Assembly (NCBI GenBank): GCA_015680685.1
Contig: MNCI01027262.1
Span: forward strand, 1,416,786-1,480,785
DNA: 64,000 nucleotides
Source of the DNA: Gnetum montanum
Taxonomy: Eukaryota > Streptophyta > Gnetopsida > Gnetales > Gnetaceae
Direction: 5' to 3'
Position numbers and translations under genes: made by a program. Under the pieces are notes generated by a model that was not told the origin of the DNA, did no database searches, and worked only from the letters and a program-made list of their open reading frames with translations. Positions 34,590-47,639 of the stretch are shown here, piece after piece. Position 1 is the first letter of the stretch, and every line of letters begins with the position of its first letter.

Positions 34590-35329
34590 TAATGAAATGT
34601 CAATAAGTTAATTATGTTGATGTAGCCCTATTGATGCATCTTAGGATGCATTGGCACATATGCATTGACACTAATGTAATCATTGCCTATATAAATGCAC
34701 ACATCCATCACATTTATGGCACCATTAAGCAATTACCTTAGCCAAATTTTTATAGTGTCTATCTGTAGAAGTTAGTAAACATTTTTCTATAAGTGCCTAT
34801 AATGTGAATCAAATTAATTGTATGTCATTTTATTCAAGTGCAATATGTACTTGAACACAACTACATGAATGGTAATAAAATCAAGAATTCTTCTATCCAT
34901 TGTAGCACTTGGATTAGTTTCACTTTATTTTCCAGTAATTCACTTTGAATGAAATTTACTTTCTCACTATTAATAATTAATATTCTAGTTCTTAATTAAC
35001 ATGAGTATGAACACTTCAAGCATAATATTAACACCTGGTAATCCTTGCAGTGGATACTTAGTATGCCAAACAATGAACATTTCGTAAACCGTTAGTGTTA
35101 ATATAAGTTCAAGATGTGTACAAAAAGTGGGAATATATGCTCTATGTTTAGCATAGTTTAATTAATTAATTAGTTAATTTAAATATTAAACCCTCCTTTA
35201 TTTAATCATTTTTCATACACAAAAAATATTAAAATTTATAAAAATAAATATCTTACGTCTCAATCATACTTAACCATACAATAGATTAACACAAGTATTA
35301 ATTGAAAAGATAATGACTAGTAAACCATG
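34590..35329 (+). repeat. 3' LTR of element H (3' end missing)
   Basis: Starts TAATGAAATG (TG changed to TA) after the PPT. TATATAAA at 34688-34695 is the TATA box. It aligns with the next LTR (35330-36202) but lacks its last part. Confidence 0.6.
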
Positions 35330-36202
35330 TAATGAAGCATCATATACATGCTACATCAATGGACATGCATTGACATAGCCCCATTAACATATCCCCATCA
35401 ATGCATGGTGACATGCATCAATGTAGATGTATTGATGCTAACATAGTCAAAGCCTATATAATGCATGTACCAACCACATTTATGACACATTAAATCCATA
35501 GTGTAGTGAAGTTCTTCCAATTTTATTTCTATAGAGTTAGAATGTTTTCCTCTAAGTGCCTGTAGTGTGAATCAAAGATATTGTATAGATCTTTATTTAA
35601 GCATCATGTACCTAAACACCATGGTATGAACAACAGTAAAGATGAGATTTGTAACATTCATGGCAACATTTGAATAGTTTAATCTTTTTTATTTGCACTT
35701 TCCATTCCTCATCTTAAGTAATTAATACATTTAATCATGAACATATAAGTATGACCACTTCAAGTATAACATATAACACTTGGTAATCCCAATGGTGGCC
35801 ATTTGGTATGCCCAATAATCACTACTTGGTAACCTAGTAGTATTAATACTAGTTTGAGATATGTACAGTAAGTGGGAATGACTACTTATGTTAAGATATT
35901 TAGTCACAAGAATAGATGATAGTTAAATAGTAAATCATTGAACCTTCATTTATTCACCTTGCACTTAGGAAAAAAATATATAAAAATACCAAAAAAATAA
36001 ACATCATGAGCCTTAACCCACATTTAGCCATATGCAAAAATAGCACAAGTGTGAGTTAGGAAGACAACAATTACATGACCCCTTAATTTACTGTTTATGA
36101 CTATGGAAAATCATAGGAACTAAGTCTATAGTATTCGACTAGATCACTAGTGCACGCTTATGATTCATATGGTTGGACATAGGGTATGCTCACTACTCAT
36201 CA
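35330..36202 (+). repeat. 5' LTR of element D
   Basis: Starts TAATGAAGCA and ends ACTCATCA, as do the E and F LTRs read on their own strand. TATA-like TATATAAT at 35455-35462. A decayed PBS follows. Confidence 0.6.
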
Positions 36203-36220
36203 TTAGTACCATTGTTGATG
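36203..36220 (+). other. Decayed primer-binding site of element D
   Basis: TTAGTACCATTGTTGATG aligns loosely with the PBS of element E (TTGGCATTGTTTCTAGGG), directly after the LTR end. Confidence 0.4.
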
Positions 36221-36369
36221 ATTTAGTTTAGCTATGTACACTAAGTAGTAAGAGACTAAGATGTTATACAAAGACATTGTAAAGATCATAAAATGAACCA
36301 CCATCAACCATTAAGGAAATAATTAAAGAAATAATAAAATACCAAGGGCACATTGTTTTTATCAATCAT

Positions 36370-38370
36370 TAATATGGCTTCTTCTCACATGGATAAATCT
36401 CCACTTTGAAGATTGCAGGAAACTTTGAAGAACCTTGGTGATTCAAAAATAGGGTCTCAAGGACAAGGAGCCTCAAAGGATAATAACTATATCCACTCAT
36501 TCAAGGTCAAGGATAATGATCAGAGGAAGGATAAGGAAAAGTACACAAACTAGGATAGGGACCAAAGAAGATGAACTAACCAACATCATTCCCCTAGTTT
36601 TACTTCTTCATCCTCATCATCTTTTTCACCTTCATCCTCAAACTCTAACAAGAGGAATAAGAGTTGAGACCACATGAGAAATAGCTAATATTAGGATGGG
36701 GATGAACAAAGGGAAAGAAATGAATAAGAATTCCACCAATGCAATCAAGATCAAGGATAAATGCAGCCACAAGGGAGACAGGAGTGTCATAGAGATAGAA
36801 AGCATAACAAACCTCATAATAAACATCATGCCCATGAAAGGGGCCATCATGATCATCATGACTATGATGAGCCTTTACTAGCTATCTAAAACATGCTTAA
36901 CATTTCAAATATAGTAATAATTCTAACAAGGCATTAGAAAGTATGATCAAGATGTTGGATATGAATAATCTTCATAGGTTTGAAGCGGGATATAATTTAG
37001 ATTCACAAAATCATCTCCAAGCATTTCATAATGCTTGTGCTTTGCAAAACATAGAGAATGAATGGGAGAAGTTGAAATTATTCCCAAGGACACTCATTAG
37101 AGAAGAAAAAAGCTAGTATTAGTCCTTAGAATCGAAATCCATTCTATGATGGAATGCTATGTTAGAACTCTTTAATGATAAGTACCAAACATACTCTAAA
37201 GTATCTAACCTATGGAGAAAGATCCAAGGATGGATATAGGAAAATCATGAGTCCTTGAATATAGCCCTAGGCAGGTACTACTTTGTATTGCATTGATGCC
37301 TAGGCCATTAATACTCCCAAATGGAATAGCTTTGTCATATCATATATGGGCTCAGAAATGAGACAAGGAAAATACTTAGGGTCTCTGCCTAGGGAAGAAT
37401 TTCTGAGATACAAGTCGATCGGATTCAAAGGTTAATAAATCAATTGGCTAAAGAAGAAGGAGAGCTAAAGAAGCATGAAAGTACAAACTAGTATAACATG
37501 AATCCATCCATTCAAAAAAGGGAGGTGTGTTTCTATGACTCTGAGGAGGAACTACTTGATGAAGTGGTGTAAATGGAAACCTTATTGATACAAAAGTCTA
37601 TCACTAAAATATCAACTAAGATAGAAAAGATGTGGGACTCCTTAGATGAGAAGTTCCAAATAGCTTTGAAAATTTTAAAGGAATGAAAAGACCAAGGGAG
37701 TAGTGATCCAAAAAAAAAAGAAAAAACAAGGATACATAATAGGGTTATTATAAGAACAAGGGTAAAGCTACAATGGTTGAAGAGGTTGTAGGTTTGAAAA
37801 TAGATGATGATGGCTATGAGATTTACCACTATGAACATCCTAAGGAATGTTGCCTAGTGCTATATCACCTATAGAAGTTTGGAATGTATGCATTGAATCC
37901 CAAGTTTGTAAAAAGGAAAGCACCTAGGTAATTAGCTTAACCATAAGGTAACTACAAACAACAGTTTCACCCACCAACATATTATCCAAGTGGGGCACCT
38001 TCTTAACCTCAAGAGTAATATCAAAAATGGCAACGCACACTATCATGGGGGTTGTCACCACCACAAAAACAATATTCCTACCAACAACCAAACCCTTATG
38101 GATATTAAGTCCAACAACATGTATCCCCACGTGAGTTCCATAACCATGTTTCCTTTCCTTACCACTACAACCTACTAGAATATTATAGAGCACCTTCTCC
38201 AAGGGGGAAGTCTCTTTTTCTCTTTCATCCTCCATAGCATCCATCATCAACTCTTAGACTAGCGACAACCACACCCTTACCATTTTCTCTATCCATGCAA
38301 GGTGAAATCCTTTCATAGCCATAACAAAGATCACTTAACCTTGCAAGATCCCAAAGAGCTCAATGTAGAT
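36370..38370 (+). pseudogene. Element D gag (Athila-like)
   Basis: An ATG at 36374 opens MASSHMDKSPL, followed by a histidine/serine-rich, charged leader. The capsid part aligns with element E: NEWEKLKLFPRTLIREEKS, FNDKYQTYSKVSNL and KIQGW. LAKEEGELKKHES, NPSIQKREVCFYDSEEE and KMWDSLDEKFQ come next, then a proline/tyrosine-rich tail (TYYPSGAPS, QYSYQQPNPYGY). Many stops occur; the one after REEKS is at the same place as in E. Homology ends near 38370, where the copia element begins, so pol lies elsewhere. Confidence 0.7.
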
Positions 38371-38611
38371 GCCTTCTCACAAAAATCACATCAACCCCAC
38401 AAGGCAATCACGAAAAAGAAAAAGATATAATAAAATAATGTAACTACAATTACAAGTCCTTTTTGTTGAAGTGAAATTCAACATACAACTAAGAAAGTGA
38501 TGTATCTCATTATGGACTTCTTATTCATGTCATGTAAATACATCATCCACAAAAAACACTTTGTGTTCTCCATTTTCCTTACTGTTTTGATATACCAAAA
38601 GGTCAAAAAAT

Positions 38612-38634
38612 CTCCCTCTTTTTGGTGATGTCCA
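38612..38634 (-). other. Copia-type polypurine tract
   Basis: Minus-strand CACCAAAAAGAGGGAGATT, the A-rich then G-rich tract typical before copia 3' LTRs. A related AAAAAGAGGGA lies near 38693-38703. Confidence 0.55.
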
Positions 38635-38829
38635 AAACTTAAGAAAATGGGTTAATAGTTGCATATCAAAAACATCATAAATATGATCATGTCCCTCTTT
38701 TTGGACAAAAATAAAAAGGGTTGGAAAAACTTCCCCTAAACAAGTGCAAGAAGAAAAAACATTTCTTTTTTTAAAGAACTACAGTAACTATGTTTTATTG
38801 AAAATTGAAAGGTAGAAACTTTCTTGATA

Positions 38830-40443
38830 GGACATGGTCTTATCCCCATGTTGTTATAGAGAGTAATTAGTCATTGTTCATCAAGAGGCTTTGTAAAATC
38901 ATCTATAAGTTGAGTTTTTGTTCTAATGAATTCTAGTTTTATATGCCCATGTTGAGAATGTTCATGTATAAAGTGATGTCAAATTTCAATATGTTTAGTA
39001 TGTGAGTGTTGAATCAAATATTTTTTCATATTTATGACATTTATTTTATTGCAATAAATCAATGTAGATTGGGGTTTTACACCATAGTCCTTGAGTGTTT
39101 CTTTCATCTATAAAAGTAAGCACAACAACTTCCAACTAAAATGTACTTGGCTTTTGTTGTAGAAAGCGCTATAGAAGTTTACTTTTTGATTATAGAGGAG
39201 ATAAGGCTTTTTCCTAGGAAAAAGCAATTTCTACCTGTGCTTCAATGATCATCTGAATAGCTTGCCCAATCTCCATTACAATATCCAACAAGATCAAGTG
39301 GGGAATTCTTTTGGATACCAAAGACCCCAGTTACTAGCACCCCTTAAATAATGAAAATTTTGTTTAACCATTATTATATGGGATTCTTTTAGGTTGGCCT
39401 AATATCTAGCACAAATTCCTACACTTAATGCTATGTCAAGTCTACTATCAATTAAATAAAGTAGGTTACCTATCATATCTCTATAAAGCTTGTGATCAAC
39501 AGGTTTTCCTTGATCATCTTTGGTGATTACGAAATTATTTATCATGGGAGTGCTTTTTAACTTAACTTCTACTAGGTTGAATTTGACATATTTGGTTTGA
39601 CAAATGAAGGTTCTATCATTCATTTGATTAATATGAAAGCCAAGAAAGTTATTGAGCTCTCCCATCCTACTCATTTCAAATTTTGATTGCATTAATTCTG
39701 AAAATTTCTTGCATAGAATTTCATTGGTAGTGCCAAAAATAATATCATCAACATAGATTTGAACTATTACTTCTCTTTTTAAAACTAAAGTGACATCAGC
39801 CTTACCTCTTTTAAATCTATTGGCTGCAAAGTGTTGGGAAAGCCTTTTGTACCAAGCACTAGGAGCCTTTTTAAGCCATAGAGAGTCTTCTTGAACCTAT
39901 AAACATGATCAACATTGATGGGATCTACAAAACCTTTAGGTTGTTCAACATATATCTCTTCTTATATGGTCCCATTTAGAAAGGCACTTTTCACATCCAT
40001 TTGATATAACTTGATATTTTTAATACTAGCATATGCTAAAAGAAGTTTGACAGATTCAATTCTAGTAACAAGAGATAGAGTTTCATCAAAATTAATTACT
40101 TCTTATTGATTGTAGCCTTTTGCAACTAATCTAACTTTATGTTTATTAATATTTTCATTTTCATTAATTTTATTTCTAAAGATCCATTTTGTCCTAATAA
40201 TTGGTTTATTGTCTAGTTTTGATGTTAATTCTAACACATCATTCCTAGTGAATTGATTTAGTTTTCTTGTGTAGTAGAAATCCAACCTTCCTCTCTATTT
40301 GCTTCTTTGAAGTTTTTTGTTTCTAATTGTGAAAGATATGCTAAATAGGCACAAATTTCATTATTTTGGCTTCTAGTGCATATGCCATCTTGTACTTGTC
40401 CAATTACATCATTGATAGAGCTTATTTTACTAAGTCTAGGCAT
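38830..40443 (-). pseudogene. Copia reverse transcriptase and RNase H
   Basis: RT motifs run in the expected order: ELNQFTRNDVLELTSKL-like sequence, IIRTKWIFRNKINENENIN, KHKVRLVAKGYNQ, then IVQIYVDDIIFGTTNEI with an intact YVDD (codons 39744-39755). MGELNNFLGFHINQ, TKYVKFNLVEVKLKSTPM and LYRDMIGNLLYLIDSRLDIA follow. RNase H remnants follow (GLWYPKEF, the LIDDFTKPLDEQ end motif). IRTKWIFRNKINE and the RNDVLELT context resemble the Maximus/SIRE lineage. Frameshifts near 40080 and 39870 and several stops inactivate it. Confidence 0.75.
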
Positions 40444-41100
40444 CTTAGATTGACTTGGTGATATTTCCTCAAGTTCATCTTCATTGTCTTCCTCATGTTC
40501 ACTATCTAATTCTAAATTTTTGTCAATATGTACCTAATGAGGCACTAGAAAATGTTTGAATGGGAATTATTTCATCATCAATTTATGAAGAAGTAATGTC
40601 ACTATCGTTAATTTTAACATTAATGGTTTCTTTTTACAATATTTGTTCTCTTATTAAAGACTCTATATGCTCTACTAATGGAAGAATATCCTAAGAATAT
40701 TCCTTCATCAATTTTAGGATCAAATTTTCTTAAGACATATTTATCATTGAGAATATAGCATTTAGAACTAAAAACATGAAAATAACCTATCGAAGGTTTT
40801 CTACTAGTTCATAATTCATAAGGAGTTTTAAAGGTAAACCTTCTTATCTTAACTCTATTGGAGACATAGCAAGTAGTGTTAATTTCCTTAGCCCAAAAGT
40901 GGTAGGAAAGACTTCTATCATTCAATATAGTTCTTCCCATTTCATTCAAGATCCTATTCCTTATTTCAGCTACACCATTTTATTGTAGAGTTCTTATAGT
41001 AGAGAATTGATGAAGTATGTCATCATTTAATAGAATTTCTCAAACTTGGCATTCTTGAATTCTTCTCCATTGTGACTTATAATGAATTTGACACCATAGT
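40444..41100 (-). pseudogene. Copia integrase, C-terminal part
   Basis: The piece starts at the third quarter of the integrase core: GVKFIISHNGEEFKNAKFE (D of SDNG changed to H). A decayed NGVAE region, the F-WAKE-NT-CYVSNRV block and a PFKTPYE-like motif follow, mostly split across frames. The upstream zinc finger and first catalytic D are absent because element F inserted at 41100. Confidence 0.6.
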
Positions 41101-42000
41101 TGATAAGTAGTGAAGGTAACCCTACGCCCAACCATACGAATCACAAAGTGTTCATCCATGATCCAATCAAATTCTGTGGACTTTATAGTTTTCCGGTGCA
41201 CTAGTTCTCTAGGAAGTGAACTAGGTGTTGAGAACATTCGTTGTCTTCCCAACTACACTTGTGAAGCTCAAGGGTATGGTTTAAGCATAATTAAGGTATA
41301 GGATTTTTATCATTTTGTGTTTTATTATTTTGGTACTTGAAATAAATAGGATAAGGAATAAAGTAATTTAATGCCTACTTTAATCTAATTGACTAACTAT
41401 TGTGTCACTAGTCCTAATAAAAGTATTTGATCCCACTTGATATACACATCTTGAACACATATAACGTTGCTAGGTTACCAAGCATTAAGCGCTACTAGGA
41501 TTACCAAAAATCATATACATGCTCGAAGTGATCATACTTATGTGTTTACTTAATCACTATTTATCTTATCTTAATTTATTACTTAATTAGCTTAATCACT
41601 AAGGAACATTGAATAAATGATTAAAAGTATTGAATGCATGAATAAAATATTTAAGCTATTCAAAAATGTTGCAAGGTTTATTAAGAAGCTCATCTTTATT
41701 GCTGCACACATTTTCATGCTCAAGTACAACAACGTTCGAATAATGATTCATACACAAAATGACCTCTACTATGGGCACTCAAGAAAATATTCTAACTTTG
41801 GAATGGAAGAATAGAAAGAGCTTTGCTACAACTATGATAGAATGATGTCTAAACATGGTGGGTTGGCATGTATTTATAGGTAAGAATAGACCCTGTGTCA
41901 ACAGGACTACATCAATGTATCAAATGATGTGTCAAAGAGACCTAATCAACAAGGCCCAATTGACAAGGACTCATCAACACTGCCAATCCATGACTCATCA
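41101..42000 (-). repeat. 3' LTR of element F
   Basis: TGATAAGTAG ... CTCATCA, 900 bp, the same edges as the LTRs of E and G. TATA box on minus at 41871-41878. The PPT (TGGGGGTA on minus) follows at 42001. Confidence 0.7.
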
Positions 42001-42011
42001 TACCCCCACAA
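42001..42011 (-). other. Polypurine tract of element F
   Basis: Minus-strand TTGTGGGGGTA immediately before the LTR. Confidence 0.65.
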
Positions 42012-42224
42012 CTAAATGAAAAATTGTCCTTAAGTTCTTTACAAAATTGGAAAGGTATGGGATTATTGACTAGCACCTAACTCAATAAAACTACATGAAA
42101 AAACTAAGTTCCTAGGTGTATGGATCAACAAAATTACAAATTGTGGTGTTCACCCAAAATTGAACACCAAAAAAAAATTAGACAACACATCCTCTAATGG
42201 AATGAAGACAATTGAAAATATCAC

Positions 42225-43245
42225 GTGATCCTAGGGGGTGGAGGATCTTGAGGCTTTAACGAACCTTATCTAGCTTCAGGCACATATAGTGGTTGAGGTT
42301 GTTGTTGTTGTCTAGCTACTACTGCAACTTTTGGTGGTAGATGAAAAGCATCGAGCAATGTTTTTAATTTTTTCTCCTTACTCCTAGCATTGTGCATGGT
42401 CCACGTAGCTTCACCAATGTGGGATAAAATGGGCACTTCCCAATGATAAGGAATTACTGGGAATAGCTCCTTAGCATTGACAAACTAGGCAACCAGTTGT
42501 TTGTATTCAATATTGAACACCTTAACTATGTTCTATAGCTCCTAATAGTCCTTCATTCTTCTGGCCAGGTTCTTGACAATTGATCATTGGTCAGTGAATC
42601 ATGCTTTGAGAACTTTGAGTTCAATGTTTGTCATCTCAAGATTTTACTTGATGTCCTTGTGATGCTTGAACTCAGACTCATATAACAAGTACAAGTTGGC
42701 CACCTATTTTTTGAGTTTCACCCATAGCTATCTAGTAGTTAAGATCACTAGATTTATGTACCAAATATTGGCCAGTTTCATATATTTTGTCATTTCTATG
42801 ATTTGTAACTCCTTCATGTGGATCTCAACCTTGTTATAGGCATCTATCTCATCAATGATAGGATATCATACTTCTCTTCCTTGTTGGAGTTGATAGAGGG
42901 CCTCATTTACTTTTGCCTTAGCCATTTGGATATGCTTCTCATTCATCTACTTCTACAGGCCAACTTGGTCAATGTAGTGATTCTTAACTTTCTCAAATGT
43001 AGTGAGAGCCTCATTCTTCAAGGTAGTAATTTTAATAGCAGATTTCTAGAGTAAGGCATGGACTTCCTCCATAGATAGATTGCAATTTTCTACTACCAAT
43101 TTTCTCAATTTTGTATTTTTTCTAGCTAGTTGCTCCCATTATTTATGGATAAATTCCTGCATTTGTTGTTTTTGTGCATCAAAATTTTGCAAGTGGTGGT
43201 TTTCTATGATCAATGTTTCATTTTCCTAACATGTTTGAACCAAGT
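42225..43245 (-). pseudogene. Element F ORF3, C-terminal part
   Basis: Aligns with element E ORF3 from 44388 to 45366 and ends exactly at the target duplication CAAGT (43241-43245), where E inserted. It encodes the coiled-coil half and the C-terminal segment, with many stops. The N-terminal part continues at 56426 on the other side of E. Confidence 0.65.
43241..43245. other. Target site duplication, left copy
   Basis: CAAGT next to LTR start TGATGGGC; the match is CAAGT at 56426-56430. Confidence 0.85.
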
Positions 43246-44144
43246 TGATGGGCGGCGAGGTACCCCTATGCTCAACCATGTGAATCACGGGCATTCACAC
43301 GCGACTTGATCGAATTCCATAGACTCTAAGCACTTGCATACACCAAAATCTAACCATTAAAACCTTATGTTAGAATGTTCATTGTCTTCCCAACCTCACT
43401 TGTGGTGTTCTGATGCGATGGTTAAATGAGATTGAGGCAAATGATTTTTATTGCTTTTCTCTTTATCTTCTAAAATCTAATTCTTGAAATGTAAGAAATG
43501 GAATGTTGCATCATCTCTAATTGTTCTATTCTATTCTATCTCCTAACTCTCCCTAGCATAAGAAACCAATCCTATCTTTTGTACACATCCTGAGCTTCCC
43601 CTGACCACTTCTGGGTTACTAGATGTTAAGCGTCACTGGGTTGCCAAGTGTTAGGTTTACGTTCGAGACAGTCGTACTGTTTTTTACCAAATATAAAAAG
43701 GGCAATAACGATAAAGTGATAACAATGAAACTTAACGAATTATAAAAGCATGAAAATATTAAACTATTTAAATGCTTAAATGATTAAATCCAAATGTTGC
43801 AAGGAATGCTTAAAAAGCTCGTCTTTGTTACTGGTCACGCTAATGGGCTCAAGTACATTAGCGCTCGAATAAAGAGCTAGACACCTTTCTGACACCTACT
43901 ATGGGCACTTGGAAAATATTCTAAATCTTGCAAGAAAAAACTACAAGATTTTGGATACAAATATTCAAAAGGATTCCTAAGTGTGGTAGAAGCACACTTA
44001 TTTATAGCTAGAATAGACTTTGCATAAACGAGGCCACATAAACGCATGGACAGATGCATCGACGAGGCCACATCAACACAGCCATGTATACAGGGCTCCA
44101 TATACATGGCCCAGTTGATGCATGGTCTAATGAGCACTTCATCA
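43246..44144 (-). repeat. 3' LTR of element E
   Basis: TGATGGGCGG ... CTTCATCA, 899 bp. It aligns with 55604-56425. Minus-strand TATA box TATAAATA at 43999-44006. Confidence 0.85.
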
Positions 44145-44155
44145 TACCCCCATGA
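44145..44155 (-). other. Polypurine tract of element E
   Basis: Minus-strand CATGGGGGTA directly upstream of the 3' LTR. Confidence 0.7.
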
Positions 44156-44344
44156 CTGAGTGAAAACTCATCCTTGAGTTTCATTACAATTTGGAAGGTA
44201 TGAAGTTATTACAACACACATGATGAAACACATCTACAATGACAATAACTTTAGTAATGCACCAAGTGCCTGAGTGTATAGAGAAGAATGAATTACAAAA
44301 TGGTGGTGTTCAAAGATAAAATTGAACACCCTAACAATGCTGGA

Positions 44345-47209
44345 TTATTTGCTATGTCGAAGGATGAAAAAATTGCTGAAAAAGATCATACCATCCCTAG
44401 TGGTGCATGTGGTGGCTATGGCATAGAAGATGGTTGTCATGCAGTAACTACAACTTTTGGAGGCAACCAAAAAGCCTCCAATAGAGCCCTCATTTTCTCT
44501 TATTTTCTTCTGGGATCGTTCACCATCCAAGTAGCTTCACTAATGTGTGCCAAAACTAGAACATCCCAAGGGCATGGAAGTGCAGGAAAGAGTTATTTTA
44601 AGTTGACAAACTAGGTAGCGAACTATTTTCATTCGATATCGAATGCTTGGATTGATGTCCGCAACTGTTGGTAGTCATTTATCCATCGGGCCAATTTCTC
44701 AGCAACCACACATTGTCCTTCAAAATGAGTACAGAGAACCTTAAGTTCTACATTTTTTGTTTTCAACTTCTGTTTCGTCACTTTATGCGCTTGGAACTCA
44801 CCCTCGTATAAAGAATACGAGGTGGTAACTTGCTTTACTAGGTCAGACCATAGCCTTCTAGCTATTATCATAGCCATATTTTCATTACAAAGGTTGGCCA
44901 ACTCCATGTATTCTGTCATCTCTTCAATTTGAGCTCCTTGAGACGGATCTCAGCCTGGTTGTAGGCATTCAATCCATCGAAGATGGGTTGCCCCACCTCG
45001 CCTTCTTCTCGAAGCTATTGGAGTGCTTGGTACAGTTTGGCCTTTGTGACCTAAATCTCCTTTTCATTTACTTCCTTCTATAATCCCACTTGGTCGTTAT
45101 AGTTATTTTTAACTTTTTCAAACTTAAGGGATTTATTTCTCCAAGCGGTGATTTTGATAGCCGATTTCTGTTGCAAGGCTTGAACTTCCTCCATAGACAG
45201 ATTACAATTTTCGATAGCCAATCTCCTCACATTAGTGTTTACCTTGTCTAGATCCTCCTACTATTGGTGGATGAAGTCTTTCAGGTGCTAATGTTCAACA
45301 CCAACATTGTGCAGGTGATGAACTTCCACAGTCAACCTAACATTCTCCTGGTGAACCTCCACCAAGTCCTTGCTTAGATGATATACATGAGCGTCTATTA
45401 AGGAATTTTCAATGATCGCTAACTCTTGCTCATCTTCAACTATCTATAATTTGGTTTTAAGTTGTTGAAAAGCTTCATCTATAGTGAGTTCATGGTTGAG
45501 AAGAGCTGGATCAGCAAGTTGGGCCCTTAATTGGACAACCTCCATCGCCAAGCGTTGACAATTCGCTTGAGATACTTCATGCTGCCCCTCTAAGATGAGA
45601 CACTTGCCCCTTGCAAAAAGCAACTCCAACTAGGTTGTAGTAATGTTATCTAGAAGATCAAAGACATCCAGAAGCAATTTCCAAGTTCCCACCAGTTTGT
45701 CCAACAATTCTTCATGTTGGGCTACGTTGATCCTACTACGTGAAGTTCCTGCAGATGTCTGTACATCTTCAAGTTACATGTACATCTGGTACAGGCACCG
45801 TCGGTGCATTAAAGGTCATAACAATCATGTTAGCAACCACCTCAACTATAATTTCTTTTCCATGGTGCTACATCACCAGGACAGTCACGCACTCTCCATC
45901 CTCCAAGCGTACTGAAAAGGTAGTGACATTTCCTAAAATTTTAGGAAATAATTATTGGGTGGAGACTGTTACTTCTCAAACAATAGGGTCAGTTCTTGCA
46001 GGTACTTGTGTTTGGGTGATAGAAAACATCGACCTTGCTCCCTTTAGTAGACTCATCGATCAATCCACTTACTCTAGATGGCTCATCGTAAGGAAATAGA
46101 TTGAAGGGTCTTCCCCTCCACCAGTTCCTATTGATTACTCTTGTTGCCTCAAGAGCGATTATGGGATTTCACGTATGTGTTCTGCGATTGTTTGCAAGCC
46201 TGACCTTGTTGTTTGCATAGGTATTGGAGGTGGTTGCTACTCTTCCTTGAGTCATGTGGTGGCCAAAATCCTATCCTTCATCATCTCCCACCATGAGGCA
46301 ATTGGGGCATGCCAAAGTGTGTCATTGGTGTATTGTGCTATCCCTGCCCATTTGCACAATTTCTTAATTAAGCAAAGAAAGGGTAGAGTCTGCCTTCCAT
46401 GTTCACTTTCAGCAAATCTTTTCTCAATCTCCAGAAACACCAACTATGTAAGGTTGATTGGGAATTTCCTTCTTAGAGAGACACATGCACTAGCAGAGAA
46501 GGTAGTCATCTTGCTAGATCTTACTATTGGATTCAAGTACTAAGATGCAATTTTTGAGTATACCCTCTCTTTGGTGGTTAAAGTGTTAAACTTCTTACAT
46601 TCTACCCAATAGCATTGCCTGATCCATTCCCTTTTTACCTTCGAATCTACTTCTTTAGGGATCTCCACCACATCAGCTCTGGTCTCTGGAAATCCCAAAG
46701 CTTGTGAAATTGCTTCCACAAAGTAAGAGACATAAAAGTATTTGATTCTTACCCTAGACCTTAGTTGTTGATTCATCCCAAAGAGGTAAGTCTCTCCTAG
46801 GTACCATTCACTGCTGGATGTGATGATTGACCACATAGGAGAGCTTTGCAATTGGGTCTTCACTTCTTCTGGTGCATTCTCTAGAAATGGTCCAAAGTTC
46901 AACTCTTGCAAGATCATTTGTTGCACCTCCCTTGGCCTAATAGTGTTAAGACATTCCTAGGTCAGGGTGACCTCAAGCTATTGCACTACCACTAGAGTCT
47001 CATCCCCTTGCGATTGTTTGCTGGGGATCTCCTCTTCAAGAAATTTGATAAATAGATTTCACATTAGGTCCTTTGCAGAGGGGGCCAGTTGCATGTGAGC
47101 CCTTCACGTGCTCTAGCTGTCACACACCTCATCCTCTTCCTATGCTTGGTCTCTTATCCCTTGGTTGTGATGGTCCTTCTCCCCTTGGATGCCTTGATTT
47201 GGGTGCCAT
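44345..47209 (-). pseudogene. Element E ORF3, accessory protein after integrase
   Basis: Starts at ATG 47209, right after a splice acceptor (TTGCAG), with a basic, proline-rich start (MAPKSRHPRGEGPSQPR). An N-terminal globular part follows: LQELNFGPFLENAPEEVKT, SSSEWYLGETYLFG, YFYVSYFVEAISQALGFPE. Next come KRFAESEHGRQTLPFLCL and WKMMKDRI-like sequence, then long helical segments (CQRLAMEVVQLRAQLADPAL, MELANLCNENMAMIIARRL, LARWINDYQQLRTSIQAFD) and a conserved end near 44400. Length is about 900-950 codons. Copies exist in F, G and H. It occupies the position of the env-like ORF of Athila elements, but I see no signal peptide or clear membrane anchor, so an envelope role is not supported. At least 15 stops or shifts. 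Confidence 0.68.
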
Positions 47210-47492
47210 CTGCAATCAAGCATAACCATGAATTAAAATGTGCACAAGTTGCTCGAAATGGCACTCATACACCTTCTCATTTTGACCAAGTTATGATATT
47301 GGCACATGCATCTCATTAGATTTTCTAAAGTATAGTTGAGGGTTGGAAATAAAAACAATAAGGCCTGAGTTGTAATTTAAACTATTTTTTTGTTCCTTCC
47401 CTTAAGAGGTGTTAACTCTTTAATAATTTTAATGATTATATTATAGACCTCACCGCCCACACCCCGCCCCCTCCCCACAATGAAGAGCATAC
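47210..47492 (-). other. Leader intron of element E ORF3
   Basis: Donor GGAG/GTATGCTCTTCATTG (exon end 47493) and acceptor GATTGCAG/ATG. Element F has the matching donor AAAG/GTAAGCTCTTAGTTG (exon end 58564) and a mutated acceptor before its ATG (58246). Confidence 0.6.
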
Positions 47493-47639
47493 CTCCAATT
47501 ATGAAAGAGGGAAAGGATAGGTTGATTAGGACTTAGGGTAGAAAATGTAAGTGCTTGGGAAGAAGAAGTGAGGCAAAAAAATGGAAAAACTCCCCCAACT
47601 TGTGTGCAAAATGGCTAAAAATTCATAGCGCAATGGTGG

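Larger units (their letters stand above)
32623..35329 (+). mobile_element. Element H: 3' part of an Athila-like element
   Basis: Contains the ORF3 (cut at its 5' end by the element C insertion), a PPT and an LTR. The LTR's own 3' ~130-150 bp are missing where the LTR of element D begins. Confidence 0.6.
38400..41100 (-). mobile_element. Copia element: 3' half of a SIRE-like Ty1/copia retrotransposon
   Basis: Read on the minus strand: end of integrase, RT, RNase H and a copia-type polypurine tract. It is cut at 41100 by the LTR of element F, and it itself interrupts the gag of element D. The 3' LTR boundary was not fixed. Confidence 0.7.

Noticed and set aside
41040-41252. Minus-strand 70-codon frame
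   Set aside because: A chance fusion of the LTR of element F with copia integrase sequence at the insertion border.
45643-46543. Plus-strand frames of 90-122 codons
   Set aside because: They overlap the minus-strand ORF3, which is supported by homology to F and H.
44345-47209. ORF3 as an envelope gene
   Set aside because: Position fits Athila env-like ORFs, but I see no signal peptide, fusion or transmembrane segment; the protein is mostly helical and charged.
47089-47319. Plus-strand 76-codon frame with a hydrophobic stretch
   Set aside because: Lies across the ORF3 start and leader intron on the other strand; no homologue in F.
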